NCBI RefSeq assembly: GCF_003058085.1
Contig: NZ_QBUD01000001.1
Location: 186,001-250,000, forward strand
Length of the DNA: 64,000 nt
Reading direction: 5' to 3'
Origin: Yoonia sediminilitoris
GTDB lineage: Bacteria > Pseudomonadota > Alphaproteobacteria > Rhodobacterales > Rhodobacteraceae
A program made the position numbers and the translations under genes. The notes under the pieces are model-generated. The model was given only the letters and a program-made list of their open reading frames with translations. It had not been told where the DNA came from and searched no databases. The first letter of the stretch is position 1, and each line of letters begins with the position of its first letter. This document shows, piece after piece, positions 35,710 through 44,878 of the stretch.

Positions 35710-36099
35710 TCAGAGCAGAACGAATAGCAGCGCCAGAACCAGTCCGGCTTGCGCCAGCATTGTCAGCATCATCCCGTAGAAACGGAATTGCCACGGCGTG
35801 CCATGCCGCCCAAAATAGACGCCATGGAGGGCGCGCCCCGCAACAAAAATGGCCGCCAGCGTCCCCGTCAGAACGGGATTCCCTCCCTGCACTTCGATCA
35901 ACCCAAGCAAGATCAGCGCGAGCGGCATTTGTTCAGAGGCATTGCCATGCCCGCGGATCGCCTTTGTGAGAATACGATCATCATTGTCACCCAGGACAAC
36001 GCCATCCTTTCGTCGCAGCAGGATGACCCGATAGGTCAGGATAATGAGGATGACGGCACAAGCGACGGCTGTCAGAGAGGTGACAGGCAGGGAAATCAT
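35710..36099 (-). CDS. MAPEG-family membrane protein
   Basis: The 129-residue protein has four helices: a SLTAVACAVILIILTYRVILLRR segment, then KAIRGHGNASEQMPLALILLGLIE, LTGTLAAIFVAGRALHGVYFG and GMMLTMLAQAGLVLALLFVLL. GHxNxxEQxPLALI and GRxLHxxG are MAPEG signatures. In bacteria these have unclear roles, perhaps glutathione-dependent membrane chemistry. The ATG at 36099 has CGGAG upstream; the longer frame to 36138 is less likely. Confidence 0.88.
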   Translation of the reverse strand: MISLPVTSLTAVACAVILIILTYRVILLRRKDGVVLGDNDDRILTKAIRGHGNASEQMPLALILLGLIEVQGGNPVLTGTLAAIFVAGRALHGVYFGRHGTPWQFRFYGMMLTMLAQAGLVLALLFVLL

Positions 36100-36168
36100 G
36101 TGGATTGCTCCGATACGAAAAAGGGCCGGTGTTACCACCAGCCCTTTGTTGCGGTTATGTTGTTCAGA

Positions 36169-36945
36169 TTACTCGCGGTTGCCGAACAGCTGCAACAGGA
36201 AGATGAACATGTTGATGAAGTCGAGGTACAGCTTCAGCGCACCCATGATTGCCGACTTACCCAACCATTCCTGATCGCCGTGGGCTGCATGTGCAATATA
36301 TTCGTTCTTGATCTGTTGTGTGTCATAAGCGGTCAGACCGGCAAAGATCAGCACACCAATCGCCGAGATTGCGAACATCAGCGCCGGTGATTGCAGGAAG
36401 ATATTGACCAGCATCGCGACAAAGATACCGACAACGCCCATGATCAGGAAAGATCCCCAAGCCGAGATGTCCTTCTTTGTGGTGTAACCCCAAAGTGACA
36501 GGCTCGCGAAGGCAATTGCCGTGATCAGGAAGATCTGCACAATCGAGAAGCCGGTGTAGATGAGGAAGATCGAGCTAAGCGAAAGCCCCATAAGGGCAGC
36601 GAAGGCGTAGAATACCAACTGGGCAGTCGCAGCCGACATCCGGTTGATCATTGCACTCAGACCAAAGACCATGATCAACGGTGCAAACATGATTAACCAT
36701 TTCAGCGGTGATCCGTAAATCAGGGCGCCGAAGCTTGTCACCATCTTGCCGTTGCCCATCTGTGCAACCGCCATTGCGGGATCAGTCGTTGTTGCCAAGC
36801 CGGAAATGGCCCAAGCCGCCGCAGCTGTGATCAGCATGCCGATGGACATTGTGCCGTAAACTTTGTTCATGTGGGCGCGCAGGCCCTCATCAATTGCGGC
36901 CGCCCGGACTCCGCCAACCGCACCCGTTGTCTGATATTGAGCCAT
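36169..36945 (-). CDS. Bax inhibitor-1/YccA family membrane protein
   Basis: The 258-residue protein has seven helices, and the last ones read IGVLIFAGLTAYDTQQIKN, then KSAIMGALKLYLDFINMFIFLLQLFGNRE, as in BI-1 proteins. These are Ca2+ leak channels in some bacteria; the activity here is untested. The ATG at 36945 is preceded by GGAGG; the frame upstream to 37080 is not family-like. Probably monocistronic. Confidence 0.92.
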   Translation of the reverse strand: MAQYQTTGAVGGVRAAAIDEGLRAHMNKVYGTMSIGMLITAAAAWAISGLATTTDPAMAVAQMGNGKMVTSFGALIYGSPLKWLIMFAPLIMVFGLSAMINRMSAATAQLVFYAFAALMGLSLSSIFLIYTGFSIVQIFLITAIAFASLSLWGYTTKKDISAWGSFLIMGVVGIFVAMLVNIFLQSPALMFAISAIGVLIFAGLTAYDTQQIKNEYIAHAAHGDQEWLGKSAIMGALKLYLDFINMFIFLLQLFGNRE

Positions 36946-37097
36946 TAATACCTCCAGATAACTCAGTGGTGCCGCGCGTGCGGCTACCTTGGGTGTGATA
37001 TTGGCAGCAAAGCGGGTGATTTCAAGGCGGATTGCATGCAAAAACGTTAAATCTGATTGTTTCGGGCGGGATTGTCGCACCCCGCCTGATTTATTGG

Positions 37098-37319
37098 CTA
37101 TTTCCCCGCGTTTGCGGGGTGTTCCCAGACGGGTTTGCGGGCTTCTTGCAGCGCATCTGCACGCGTCACGCCGATGTCCCGCAAAAGGTGGTCGTCAAGC
37201 ATGGCGAGAGCACGGCGTTGGCGTGCCAATGCAATCCAGGACGTCAGGGTTTGCGACAGGCCCCGTGGCTTTGCCATTTCAAAGTGGGGGCATGTGGTTT
37301 GCGCGGTGAGGGAGGTCAT
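37098..37319 (-). CDS. DUF1127 small protein
   Basis: The 73-residue protein contains LSQTLTSWIALARQRRALAMLDDHLLRDIGVTRADALQEARKPVWE, the DUF1127 motif with its Arg-rich helix. In alphaproteobacteria some members bind RNA and affect phosphate or carbon metabolism. The start is the ATG at 37319 with GAAAGGAAA upstream. Divergent from the LysR gene (121 bases between starts). Confidence 0.85.
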   Translation of the reverse strand: MTSLTAQTTCPHFEMAKPRGLSQTLTSWIALARQRRALAMLDDHLLRDIGVTRADALQEARKPVWEHPANAGK

Positions 37320-37440
37320 TTTGCATTTCCTTTCGTGATGTATTCGCGGCGTTGTATTCTGATACTTGATGAATACATCCCAGTTGTGCATAATGAAAAC
37401 GAATGATTGTTGTTTCTCACATCAAATTTGGTGATATCAT

Positions 37441-38316
37441 ATGCGTAACCTCGACCTGACTGCTCTGCGTTCCTTTATGACTGTGGCGGATACTGGCGGT
37501 GTGACCCGTGCGGCGGGGATGCTGAACCTGACCCAGTCTGCGGTGTCGATGCAGCTCAAACGGTTGGAGGAATCGCTGAATGTCAGCCTGCTCGACCGAT
37601 CATCGCGCACCATCGGGTTGACGCCTGCGGGTGAACAGCTTTTGGGGTATGCGCGCCGGATGTTGTCACTGAATGATGAAATCTGCCACCGGCTGACTGC
37701 GACAGACTACAAAGGCGAACTGAAACTTGGTGTGCCGCATGACATCATCTATCCGACGGTGCCCGAGATTTTGCGCCGCTTTGCCGCCGATTTCCCGCAG
37801 ATGCAGGTCCGGCTGATCTCGGCGCCGACGCGGCAGCTGTTGGCGATGTTCGGGCGGGGCGAGGTTGATTTGATTCTCACAACAGAGGAAACCTGCGGTG
37901 CGGGCGGGCGCGAACTGGTCGAGGTTCCGTTGTTGTGGATCGGGGCCAAGGACGGGGATGCATGGCGCAAGACCCCGCTGCCCGTCGCCTTTTGCAGCAA
38001 TTGCATTTTTCGCAGCGGGACTTTGCAGGCACTCAACAATCACGGGGTCGATTGGCAGTTGGTCGTGGATTCAGAGTCAGACAATGCGGTTGATGTGGCG
38101 GTCAGTGCCGATCTGGCCGTGCATGTGGCCTTGGCGGGAAACCTGACGCCCCATACGGTTGCGATCAACCATGGGGGAGCGCTGCCGCCTCTCAGTCCGC
38201 AGAAAATCAACCTTTATGTGCTTAAACCCGACGATCCGGTGAGTATCGCGATGGCTGAGATCGTGCAGCAAAGCTATGCGGCAGCGCCGGCCCAACCTAT
38301 GCTGGCTGCGGGGTGA
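37441..38316 (+). CDS. LysR-family transcriptional regulator
   Basis: The 291-residue regulator starts MRNLDLTALRSFMTVADTGGVTRAAGMLNLTQSAVSMQLKRLEESL, the LTTR helix-turn-helix, followed by a two-lobed effector-binding domain. Its 5' region carries an AT-rich stretch ahead of the DUF1127 start, suggesting control of that neighbour and itself. The effector is unknown. Its 3' end overlaps the convergent oxidoreductase gene by 20 bases. Confidence 0.93.
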   Translation: MRNLDLTALRSFMTVADTGGVTRAAGMLNLTQSAVSMQLKRLEESLNVSLLDRSSRTIGLTPAGEQLLGYARRMLSLNDEICHRLTATDYKGELKLGVPHDIIYPTVPEILRRFAADFPQMQVRLISAPTRQLLAMFGRGEVDLILTTEETCGAGGRELVEVPLLWIGAKDGDAWRKTPLPVAFCSNCIFRSGTLQALNNHGVDWQLVVDSESDNAVDVAVSADLAVHVALAGNLTPHTVAINHGGALPPLSPQKINLYVLKPDDPVSIAMAEIVQQSYAAAPAQPMLAAG

Positions 38317-39265
38317 CGACGACCTTTCCGGTCGATTTGCGACTGCGCAAAAGCTCCATAGCGTCGGCAGCCTGATCAAGCGGCAGAATATGGCTGATGT
38401 GCGGTGAAAGCTTTCCGTCGGTATAGAGCGCCATCAATTCACTCAGGCTGTCGGTCAGGGCCGTCGGATTGAATTTCAGATATCCCCCCCAATAGAACCC
38501 CATGACGGTGATGTTCTTGACCAGCAGGATGTTGGCCGCAATCGGGGGAACCGCACCGCTGGCAAAGCCGATGACAAGAACGCGCGCTTCGGGCTTGCAG
38601 GCACCAATTGCCGCCTTGAACGCATCGCCACCAACAGGGTCATAAACGACATCTGCACCACCCAGCGCCTTGACGGCGGCCTTGATGTCGTCTGTCGTGC
38701 TGTCAATCAGATGATCCGCACCGGCGGCCTTGGCAACGGCCAGCTTGTCGGCCCCACGCGCCACGGCAATGACTGTAGCCCCCAAGGCCTTGCCGATTTC
38801 AACCGCTGTCAGGCCAACACCTCCAGCGGCACCAAGGACCAGAAGTGTTTCACCCGCCGCGAGGTTGGCCCGCCGCGTCAGGGCCAGATGTGATGTACCG
38901 TAGGCCACCATAAAACCAGCCGCCACATGCGATGGCATCTGGTCTGGCACAGGGCGACACATGGCTGCGGGAAAGACGCCCTGTTCAGCCAAACCGCCGC
39001 TGCCACCAAAGACCGCAACACGGCTTCCCAAGGCTGGTTCGGTAACATCCGCGCCTTGCCCGATCACAGTCCCGCAAACCTCCATTCCAAGTGTAAACGG
39101 CGGTGTGGGGGTTTCCTGATAGGTGCCGGTTGCCATCAGCAGATCGGCGAAATTCAATCCGCAGGCATCTACTTTTAGGAGTATCTCATTTTTTTTTACA
39201 ACGGGAGTGGGAACATTCGTCAATGCCGGGGCGTTATCGAATGAAGAAACCTGAAATGCGCGCAT
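38297..39265 (-). CDS. NAD(P)H:quinone oxidoreductase family (zinc-less MDR)
   Basis: The 322-residue protein has an N-terminal GroES-like domain (MRAFQVSSFDNAPAL, VDACGLNFADLLMATGTYQETPTPPFTLGMEVCG) and a Rossmann domain (ETLLVLGAAGGVGLTAVEIGKALGATVIAVARG). The structural and catalytic zinc cysteines of alcohol dehydrogenase are absent, which points to the quinone reductase branch. The ATG at 39265 (MRAFQ) is the family start. Confidence 0.9.
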   Translation of the reverse strand: MRAFQVSSFDNAPALTNVPTPVVKKNEILLKVDACGLNFADLLMATGTYQETPTPPFTLGMEVCGTVIGQGADVTEPALGSRVAVFGGSGGLAEQGVFPAAMCRPVPDQMPSHVAAGFMVAYGTSHLALTRRANLAAGETLLVLGAAGGVGLTAVEIGKALGATVIAVARGADKLAVAKAAGADHLIDSTTDDIKAAVKALGGADVVYDPVGGDAFKAAIGACKPEARVLVIGFASGAVPPIAANILLVKNITVMGFYWGGYLKFNPTALTDSLSELMALYTDGKLSPHISHILPLDQAADAMELLRSRKSTGKVVVTPQPA

Positions 39266-39464
39266 CTGGGGCCGAATCCTTTCTAGTGCATTTTGGATAC
39301 GTCTTAGCACCTCAATGGCGTGGGGTCGAAAGGAGCCTGTATTGGCAACGTTCGCGGAAAGTGACCCGTCTTACCTATCCTTAAGGTCAGGACTTCCGCT
39401 GCAACCGTTGCGTGTTGTGTCGTATTGGTGTCATGGACCATCTAGGCTGCTAATTTTTGGAATA

Positions 39465-39479
39465 TTAACCATTAATTAA
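39465..39479 (+). promoter_or_regulatory. CtrA-type binding site
   Basis: TTAACCATTAATTAA is a perfect TTAA-N7-TTAA, with the TTAACCAT half-site typical of the cell-cycle regulator CtrA in alphaproteobacteria. It lies 58 bases before the XRE gene. Inferred from consensus only. Confidence 0.6.
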
Positions 39480-39537
39480 CCGCACCATGAATCGCAGGTC
39501 GCCCCGTGATTGCGTCTGAAACGAAGGAAGAAAAAGT

Positions 39538-39909
39538 ATGAAACACCCTGTAGATGTGCACGTTGGGAAGCGAATCCGCCACCGCCGTTGGATGAACGGC
39601 ACGACGCAACAGCAGTTGGCAGAGCAGGTTGGAATCAAATTTCAACAGATCCAGAAGTATGAAACCGGCATGAATCGCGTCAGCGCGTCCCGTCTTTGGG
39701 ATATTGCAAGTGTTCTTGGCGTGCCTGTCTCATTCTTCTTTGAAGGTCTGGACGTACAACCTCCGGCTGAAGGTCAGGGAAGCGATATTCCCGGTGACAT
39801 CCTGACGGACAAAGAAGCCCTTGAATTGCTGCGGTCCTACTATGCAATTCCCGAAAACCAGCGTCGGCGGTTGTTCGATCTGGCACGTGTCCTGAGTGAA
39901 GCGGCCTAG
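39538..39909 (+). CDS. XRE-family transcriptional regulator
   Basis: The 123-residue protein has an HTH_3 domain (about 9-66: VGKRIRHRRWMNGTTQQQLAEQVGIKFQQIQKYETGMNRVSASRLWDIASVLGVPVSFF) and a short C-terminal tail. AAGGAAG precedes the ATG. Alphaproteobacterial genomes often hold several such small XRE proteins linked to development or stress. A CtrA-type site lies upstream. Confidence 0.88.
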   Translation: MKHPVDVHVGKRIRHRRWMNGTTQQQLAEQVGIKFQQIQKYETGMNRVSASRLWDIASVLGVPVSFFFEGLDVQPPAEGQGSDIPGDILTDKEALELLRSYYAIPENQRRRLFDLARVLSEAA

Positions 39910-39970
39910 CGGCGGCTCTTGACCTTCCCGTGCTACGCGGGCTACCGCGGGGGCAGGAATCCTGCGTAGT

Positions 39971-40792
39971 ATGGAAAAGACGATGGCCATAGCGCCCGAA
40001 AACCCGTCCGCACTCATTCGCGTTGCACACATGCTCGCGGATGCGGTGCGCCCGATCACATTGCAGCACTTCCGCCAATCGGGACTGACTGCCGAAAACA
40101 AGCACAGCACCGGTTTTGATCCTGTCACCATCGCTGACCGCGATGCCGAACGGGTCATGCGCGACATACTTGCGGCAGAACGCCCGAGCGATGGTATATT
40201 GGGCGAAGAGTTTGACGATATTACGGGCACCTCTGGCCTGACATGGGTGCTTGATCCGATTGACGGCACCCGCGGGTTTATCAGCGGCACGCCAACGTGG
40301 GGCGTTCTTATCGCCGTGTCGGACGAAAACGGCCCACTTTTTGGTTTGATCGACCAGCCCTACATCGGAGAACGCTTTGTCGGTGGGTTTGATTTGGCCG
40401 AGGTTGTGGGGCCGCAGGGCACGGCGCATTTGCGGACGGCCGCTCCCCGTACGCTGGCAGAGGCCACAGTGCTGACAACCTTTCCAGAGGTCGGCACCGC
40501 CGCCGAAATGCATGCCTTTCAGGCAGTCTCGGGCAAGGCTCGCCTGACCCGTTACGGCATGGACTGCTATGGATATGCGCTTGTCGCGACGGGGCAGGTT
40601 GATCTGGTGATCGAGGCTGGCCTGAACCCTTACGACATTCACGCCCCGATAGCTGTCGTGCAGGCCGCTGGCGGGATCGTGACCGACTGGACAGGCGGGC
40701 CAGCCCATCGGGGAGGCCGCGCGATTGCGGCTGCAAATCCGCAAATCCATGCAGAGGCTCTCGCCCTCGTCCAATCGGTGATAAATGCCTGA
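39971..40792 (+). CDS. hisN: HisN-like histidinol-phosphatase (inositol monophosphatase family)
   Basis: The 273-residue phosphatase has the FIG motifs GILGEEF (metal Glu), WVLDPIDGTRGFISG, and DCYGYALVATGQVDLVIEAGLNPYDIHAPIAVVQAAGGIVTDW. These match the alphaproteobacterial HisN branch that makes histidinol, but a general inositol-type phosphatase is possible. It overlaps the next gene by 8 bases, so the two are one unit. Confidence 0.82.
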   Translation: MEKTMAIAPENPSALIRVAHMLADAVRPITLQHFRQSGLTAENKHSTGFDPVTIADRDAERVMRDILAAERPSDGILGEEFDDITGTSGLTWVLDPIDGTRGFISGTPTWGVLIAVSDENGPLFGLIDQPYIGERFVGGFDLAEVVGPQGTAHLRTAAPRTLAEATVLTTFPEVGTAAEMHAFQAVSGKARLTRYGMDCYGYALVATGQVDLVIEAGLNPYDIHAPIAVVQAAGGIVTDWTGGPAHRGGRAIAAANPQIHAEALALVQSVINA

Positions 40793-42122
40793 TCTGTTGA
40801 TCAAGAATGCAGACATCATACTGACCATGGATGATGACCGGCGCAAATTGAACGGTGCCGATGTGCTGATCCGAAATGGGGTCATCAGCGCCGTGGATCA
40901 TGATCTGTCCCCAGATGGGGCGTCGCAATTTGATGCCACAGGCACGGTTATGACCCCCGGTCTGATCAATACACACCACCATTTGTACCAGACGCTGACC
41001 CGCGCTGTTCCGGGTGCCCAAGACGCGCTGCTGTTTGGCTGGTTGCAACGGCTCTATCCGATCTGGGCGCGCTTTGGTCCAGAAGAAATGTTTGTTTCCG
41101 CCCAGATCGGACTGGCCGAACTGGCGCTGTCGGGCTGTACCCTGACATCGGATCATCTGTATCTGTTTCCCAATGGTGCCCGGCTGGATGATACTATTGC
41201 CGCATCGACACAAGTGGGTTTGCGGTTTCATGCAACGCGCGGCGCGATGAGCATCGGGGAAAGCGACGGTGGCCTGCCGCCGGACAGTCTGGTTGAAGAT
41301 GAACGCACCATTCTCGAGGACTGCATCCGTGTCATCGATGCGTTTCACGACCCGACCCCCGGCGCGATGGTGCGCGTCTGTGTCGCCCCTTGCAGCCCGT
41401 TTTCTGTCAGCCGCGACCTGATGCGCGATGCCGCCCTGCTGGCCCGCGACAAGGGCGTGATGATGCACACCCATCTGGCGGAAAACGACGAAGACATCGC
41501 CTATTCACTTGAGAAATTTGGCTGCCGCCCGGGGCAATATGCCGAAGATCTGGGCTGGACTGGCGATGATGTCTGGCACGCCCATTGTGTTAAGCTGGAC
41601 GGGCAGGAAATTGACCTTTTCGCCCGCTCGCGCACGGGCGTCGCACATTGCCCCTGTTCGAATTGCCGGTTGGGGTCCGGTATCGCACCGATCAGGCAGA
41701 TGCGCGATGCGGGCGTGCCGGTTGGACTGGGCGTAGACGGGTCGGCCAGCAACGACATCGGCAATCTGGTGGGCGAGGCCCGGCAGGCGATGCTTTTGCA
41801 ACGGGTGAAGGAAGGGGCAGATGCAATGTCCGCCTATGAGGCGCTTGAAATTGCCACGCGCGGTGGTGCGCAGGTTCTTGGTCGCGACGATTGCGGGCAG
41901 ATTGCCGTGGGAATGCGCGCTGATTTGGCCTTGTGGGATGCACAAGCCATTGAAAACGCAGGATCATGGGACCCTGCAGCCCTTGTCCTTGCAGGTCCGG
42001 CCAAAGTGCGGGATTTGTTTGTCGAGGGGCGCCAGATTGTGTCAGCTGGTCAGATACAGACATTTGATCTGCCAAAGCAAATCGCGCGACAGAATCTGCT
42101 GGCCCGTCAATTGGCCCGCTGA
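40785..42122 (+). CDS. 8-oxoguanine deaminase-like amidohydrolase
   Basis: The 445-residue zinc-dependent deaminase has the first metal ligands in LINTHHHLYQTLTRAVPGAQ, HTHLAENDEDIAY for the third His, HCVKLDGQEIDLF for the fourth and GVDGSASND for the Asp. The amino acids around these fit the 8-oxoguanine deaminase branch (also hydroxyatrazine-type annotations). It converts 8-oxoguanine to urate if the assignment holds. Its 3' end overlaps the convergent guaD gene by 16 bases. Confidence 0.82.
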   Translation: MPDLLIKNADIILTMDDDRRKLNGADVLIRNGVISAVDHDLSPDGASQFDATGTVMTPGLINTHHHLYQTLTRAVPGAQDALLFGWLQRLYPIWARFGPEEMFVSAQIGLAELALSGCTLTSDHLYLFPNGARLDDTIAASTQVGLRFHATRGAMSIGESDGGLPPDSLVEDERTILEDCIRVIDAFHDPTPGAMVRVCVAPCSPFSVSRDLMRDAALLARDKGVMMHTHLAENDEDIAYSLEKFGCRPGQYAEDLGWTGDDVWHAHCVKLDGQEIDLFARSRTGVAHCPCSNCRLGSGIAPIRQMRDAGVPVGLGVDGSASNDIGNLVGEARQAMLLQRVKEGADAMSAYEALEIATRGGAQVLGRDDCGQIAVGMRADLALWDAQAIENAGSWDPAALVLAGPAKVRDLFVEGRQIVSAGQIQTFDLPKQIARQNLLARQLAR

Positions 42123-43405
42123 ACGCGCCGGCCAGCGACCCAGACATCTTTGATGGCACGATCGTCACCCATCATGATCGTTGGAAAAACCGCATCCCAT
42201 ACGTCATTCGCATTGTTGACGCGCTGCGCAATGGCGGGGGTCGATTCCAGGTCCAGAATGGTGATATCGGCCATGGCCCCAGCCCCTAAATGCCCGATCT
42301 GCCCCTCCATATGTAACGCACGCGCGGACCCTTCGGTGGCCAACCACATCAGTTGTGCCGGATGCAGCGCGACACCACGCAACTGCCCGATTTCGTAGGC
42401 AGCGGCCATTGTACGCAGCATCGAAAAGGATGATCCGCCGCCGGTATCCGTGGCCAGCCCGATCCGCAGCCCTGCCTGCGCCAGTCGCATAAGATCAAAC
42501 AGGCCAGAGCCAATAAAAGTGTTGGACGTCGGACAATGGATGACCGCAGCGCCGACCTCTTGCAGCCTTTCTATTTCGCGCGGTTCCAGATGGATCGCGT
42601 GGCCATAAAGCCCCTTTGCGCCAAGCAGTCCGCATTCTTCATAGGTATCAAGGTAATCACGTGCATCGGGGAACAGGCCGCGGACCCACGCGATTTCCGG
42701 CAATTGTTCACTCAGGTGGGTTTGCATCAGGCAATCGGGATATTCCGCCCAGAGCGCCCCAAGCGCGTGCAACTGTTCCGGTGTGGACGTTGGCGAAAAA
42801 CGCGGCGTGATCGCATAATTTGCCCGCCCTTTGCCGTGCCATCTGGCAAGCAGGGATTTACTATCGTCGTAGGATGATTGTGCCGTATCCCGCAGAGCAT
42901 CGGGCGCATTGCGGTCCATGCAGGTCTTGCCCGCAACCACGGCCATATTCCGCAATGCAGCGGCTTCAAAAAACGCATCCACACTTTGTGGATGGATCGT
43001 GCAAAAGCTTGTCAGCGTTGTTGTGCCATGCGCCAGGGCAAGATCAAGCGTGCGCCCGGCGGCGCCGTCGGCATAGGCTTTGTCGCCGAAACGGGCTTCT
43101 TCGGGAAATGTGTATGTGTTGAGCCAGTCGATCAACTGCTTGCCCCAACTGGCAATGATGCCGGTCTGCGGATAATGCATATGCGCATCAACAAACCCCG
43201 CAGAAATCAGCGCGTCGCCGTAATGCGTCACCGTTGCTTGCGGGTAGTCGCGTTGCAGAACGTCCCCGTTGCCGACCGCGATAATGCGGTCGTCTTGCAC
43301 CAGAACGCCGCCGTTGCTGTTATGCCGGGTAACGTCCGACCAATCGCGATCCAATGGATCGCCCGAAAATGCAAGGGTTTGGCCAAGAAGTAACTGCTGT
43401 ATCAT
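42107..43405 (-). CDS. guaD: Guanine deaminase
   Basis: The 432-residue amidohydrolase makes xanthine from guanine. Metal ligands: GFVDAHMHYPQTGIIAS, QTHLSEQLPEI, GHAIHLEPREI and GLATDTGGGSSFSMLRTM. FSPTSTPEQLHALG and GKTCMDRNAPD also fit GuaD. The start is MIQQLLLGQTLAFSG at 43405; the longer frame to 43432 is possible. Together with the neighbouring 8-oxoguanine deaminase it forms a purine catabolism pair. Confidence 0.9.
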   Translation of the reverse strand: MIQQLLLGQTLAFSGDPLDRDWSDVTRHNSNGGVLVQDDRIIAVGNGDVLQRDYPQATVTHYGDALISAGFVDAHMHYPQTGIIASWGKQLIDWLNTYTFPEEARFGDKAYADGAAGRTLDLALAHGTTTLTSFCTIHPQSVDAFFEAAALRNMAVVAGKTCMDRNAPDALRDTAQSSYDDSKSLLARWHGKGRANYAITPRFSPTSTPEQLHALGALWAEYPDCLMQTHLSEQLPEIAWVRGLFPDARDYLDTYEECGLLGAKGLYGHAIHLEPREIERLQEVGAAVIHCPTSNTFIGSGLFDLMRLAQAGLRIGLATDTGGGSSFSMLRTMAAAYEIGQLRGVALHPAQLMWLATEGSARALHMEGQIGHLGAGAMADITILDLESTPAIAQRVNNANDVWDAVFPTIMMGDDRAIKDVWVAGRRVQRAN

Positions 43406-43504
43406 GGTCGCACCATATGGGTGCCGCGCCAAAGGGTAAATCGTCGAAATTCGCGTTGTCTGGCACTCACAGATGTCTATGTTGCGGTGTCAAAGGGGCA
43501 TCAC

Positions 43505-44878
43505 ATGGCAGATCCGGCCGAAGATAATGAAGACGAAGCTTTCGGCATCACCGACCGGCTGGTCGCCGAAGTGCTCGCGGCTGTGGAGGCCGAAGATGCG
43601 GCAGCGCTATCGGACTTGCTGGAACCGCTTCACCCGGCGGATATCGCGCATCTTCTGGAACAGATTGATGCGCGCGACAGGCGCAGGTTCCTGTTGGTGC
43701 AGTCCGGGCCGCTGGATGGCGACATCCTGTCAGAGCTTGACGAGAACATCCGCGAAGAGATCATCGCCCAACTCAACCCGACCGAACTGGCGGATGCGGT
43801 CCGTGATCTGGAAAGCGATGATGTTGTTGATCTGGTTGAATATCTGGGGGACCAGCAGCAGGAAGCGGTACTTGAGGCACTTGACGCCGGCGACCGGGTG
43901 GTCGTCGAGCAGGCCCTGTCCTACCCAGAGGAATCAGCCGGCCGCCACATGCAGTCCGAATTGGTCCGTGCGCCTGAACATTGGACCGTCGGCGATGCGA
44001 TCGATTTTTTACGCTCGGATGTCGTGCTGCCTGACCAATTCTACCACATCATACTGGTCGATCCCCGCCTGAAGGCCACAGGCTATGTAACGTTGGGGCG
44101 CATCCTGAGCCATCCGCGGGCGATGCCGTTGCGTGATCTGGTCGAGGACACGTTTCGGACCTTTCATGTCACGCAGGATGTCGAAGAGGTGGCGCAAGCC
44201 ATCAACCACTATCATATGATCACGGCCCCCGTCGTGGATGATGATGACCGTATTGTTGGTGTGATTACCATTGATGACGCCATGGCCTTTCTTGAGGAAG
44301 AGGCCGAAGAGGACATTTTGCGCCTTGCCGGTGTGGGCGAGGGCAGCTTGTCCGACCGGGTGATTGATACGACGCGGCAGCGGTTTCCATGGCTTGCGGT
44401 CAATCTGGTGACGGCCATTTTTGCGTCAATGGTCATTTCCTTGTTCGAAGATACGATTGCCGGGCTGGTGGCACTGGCGGTGTTGATGCCGATCGTGGCT
44501 TCGATGGGGGGAAATGCGGGCACGCAGTCGCTGACGGTGGCTGTGCGTGCCATTGCCACCCGTGACCTGACCGGGGCAAACGTCTGGCGGGTCATCCGGC
44601 GCGAAGTGCTCGTTGGATTGATCAATGGTCTCGCTTTTGCGGTGGTCATGGGTGTGATCGGCATCATCTGGTTCGGCTCACCCATGCTGGGTGCCGTCAT
44701 TGCCGCTGCAATGGTGATTAATCTGGTTGTTGCGGGGCTGGCCGGTACCGTCGTGCCTGTCCTGCTCGAGAGGTTGGGCATAGACCCTGCGCTGGCCTCT
44801 GGTGCGTTTGTCACGACGGTCACAGATGTCGTTGGCTTTTTTGCCTTTCTGGGCCTCGCGGCTGTGTGGTTACTGTGA
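43505..44878 (+). CDS. mgtE: Magnesium transporter MgtE
   Basis: The 457-residue protein has an N-terminal helical MgtE domain (LEPLHPADIAHLLEQIDARDRRRFL), two CBS domains (about 145-265, ending VDDDDRIVGVITIDDAM) and a five-helix channel (FPWLAVNLVTAIFASMVISLFED... VLMPIVASMGGNAGTQSLTV). The N and CBS parts sense cytosolic Mg2+ and gate the pore. ATG 43505 has AAGGGG upstream. The stop overlaps the next start by ATG/TGA. Confidence 0.95.
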   Translation: MADPAEDNEDEAFGITDRLVAEVLAAVEAEDAAALSDLLEPLHPADIAHLLEQIDARDRRRFLLVQSGPLDGDILSELDENIREEIIAQLNPTELADAVRDLESDDVVDLVEYLGDQQQEAVLEALDAGDRVVVEQALSYPEESAGRHMQSELVRAPEHWTVGDAIDFLRSDVVLPDQFYHIILVDPRLKATGYVTLGRILSHPRAMPLRDLVEDTFRTFHVTQDVEEVAQAINHYHMITAPVVDDDDRIVGVITIDDAMAFLEEEAEEDILRLAGVGEGSLSDRVIDTTRQRFPWLAVNLVTAIFASMVISLFEDTIAGLVALAVLMPIVASMGGNAGTQSLTVAVRAIATRDLTGANVWRVIRREVLVGLINGLAFAVVMGVIGIIWFGSPMLGAVIAAAMVINLVVAGLAGTVVPVLLERLGIDPALASGAFVTTVTDVVGFFAFLGLAAVWLL

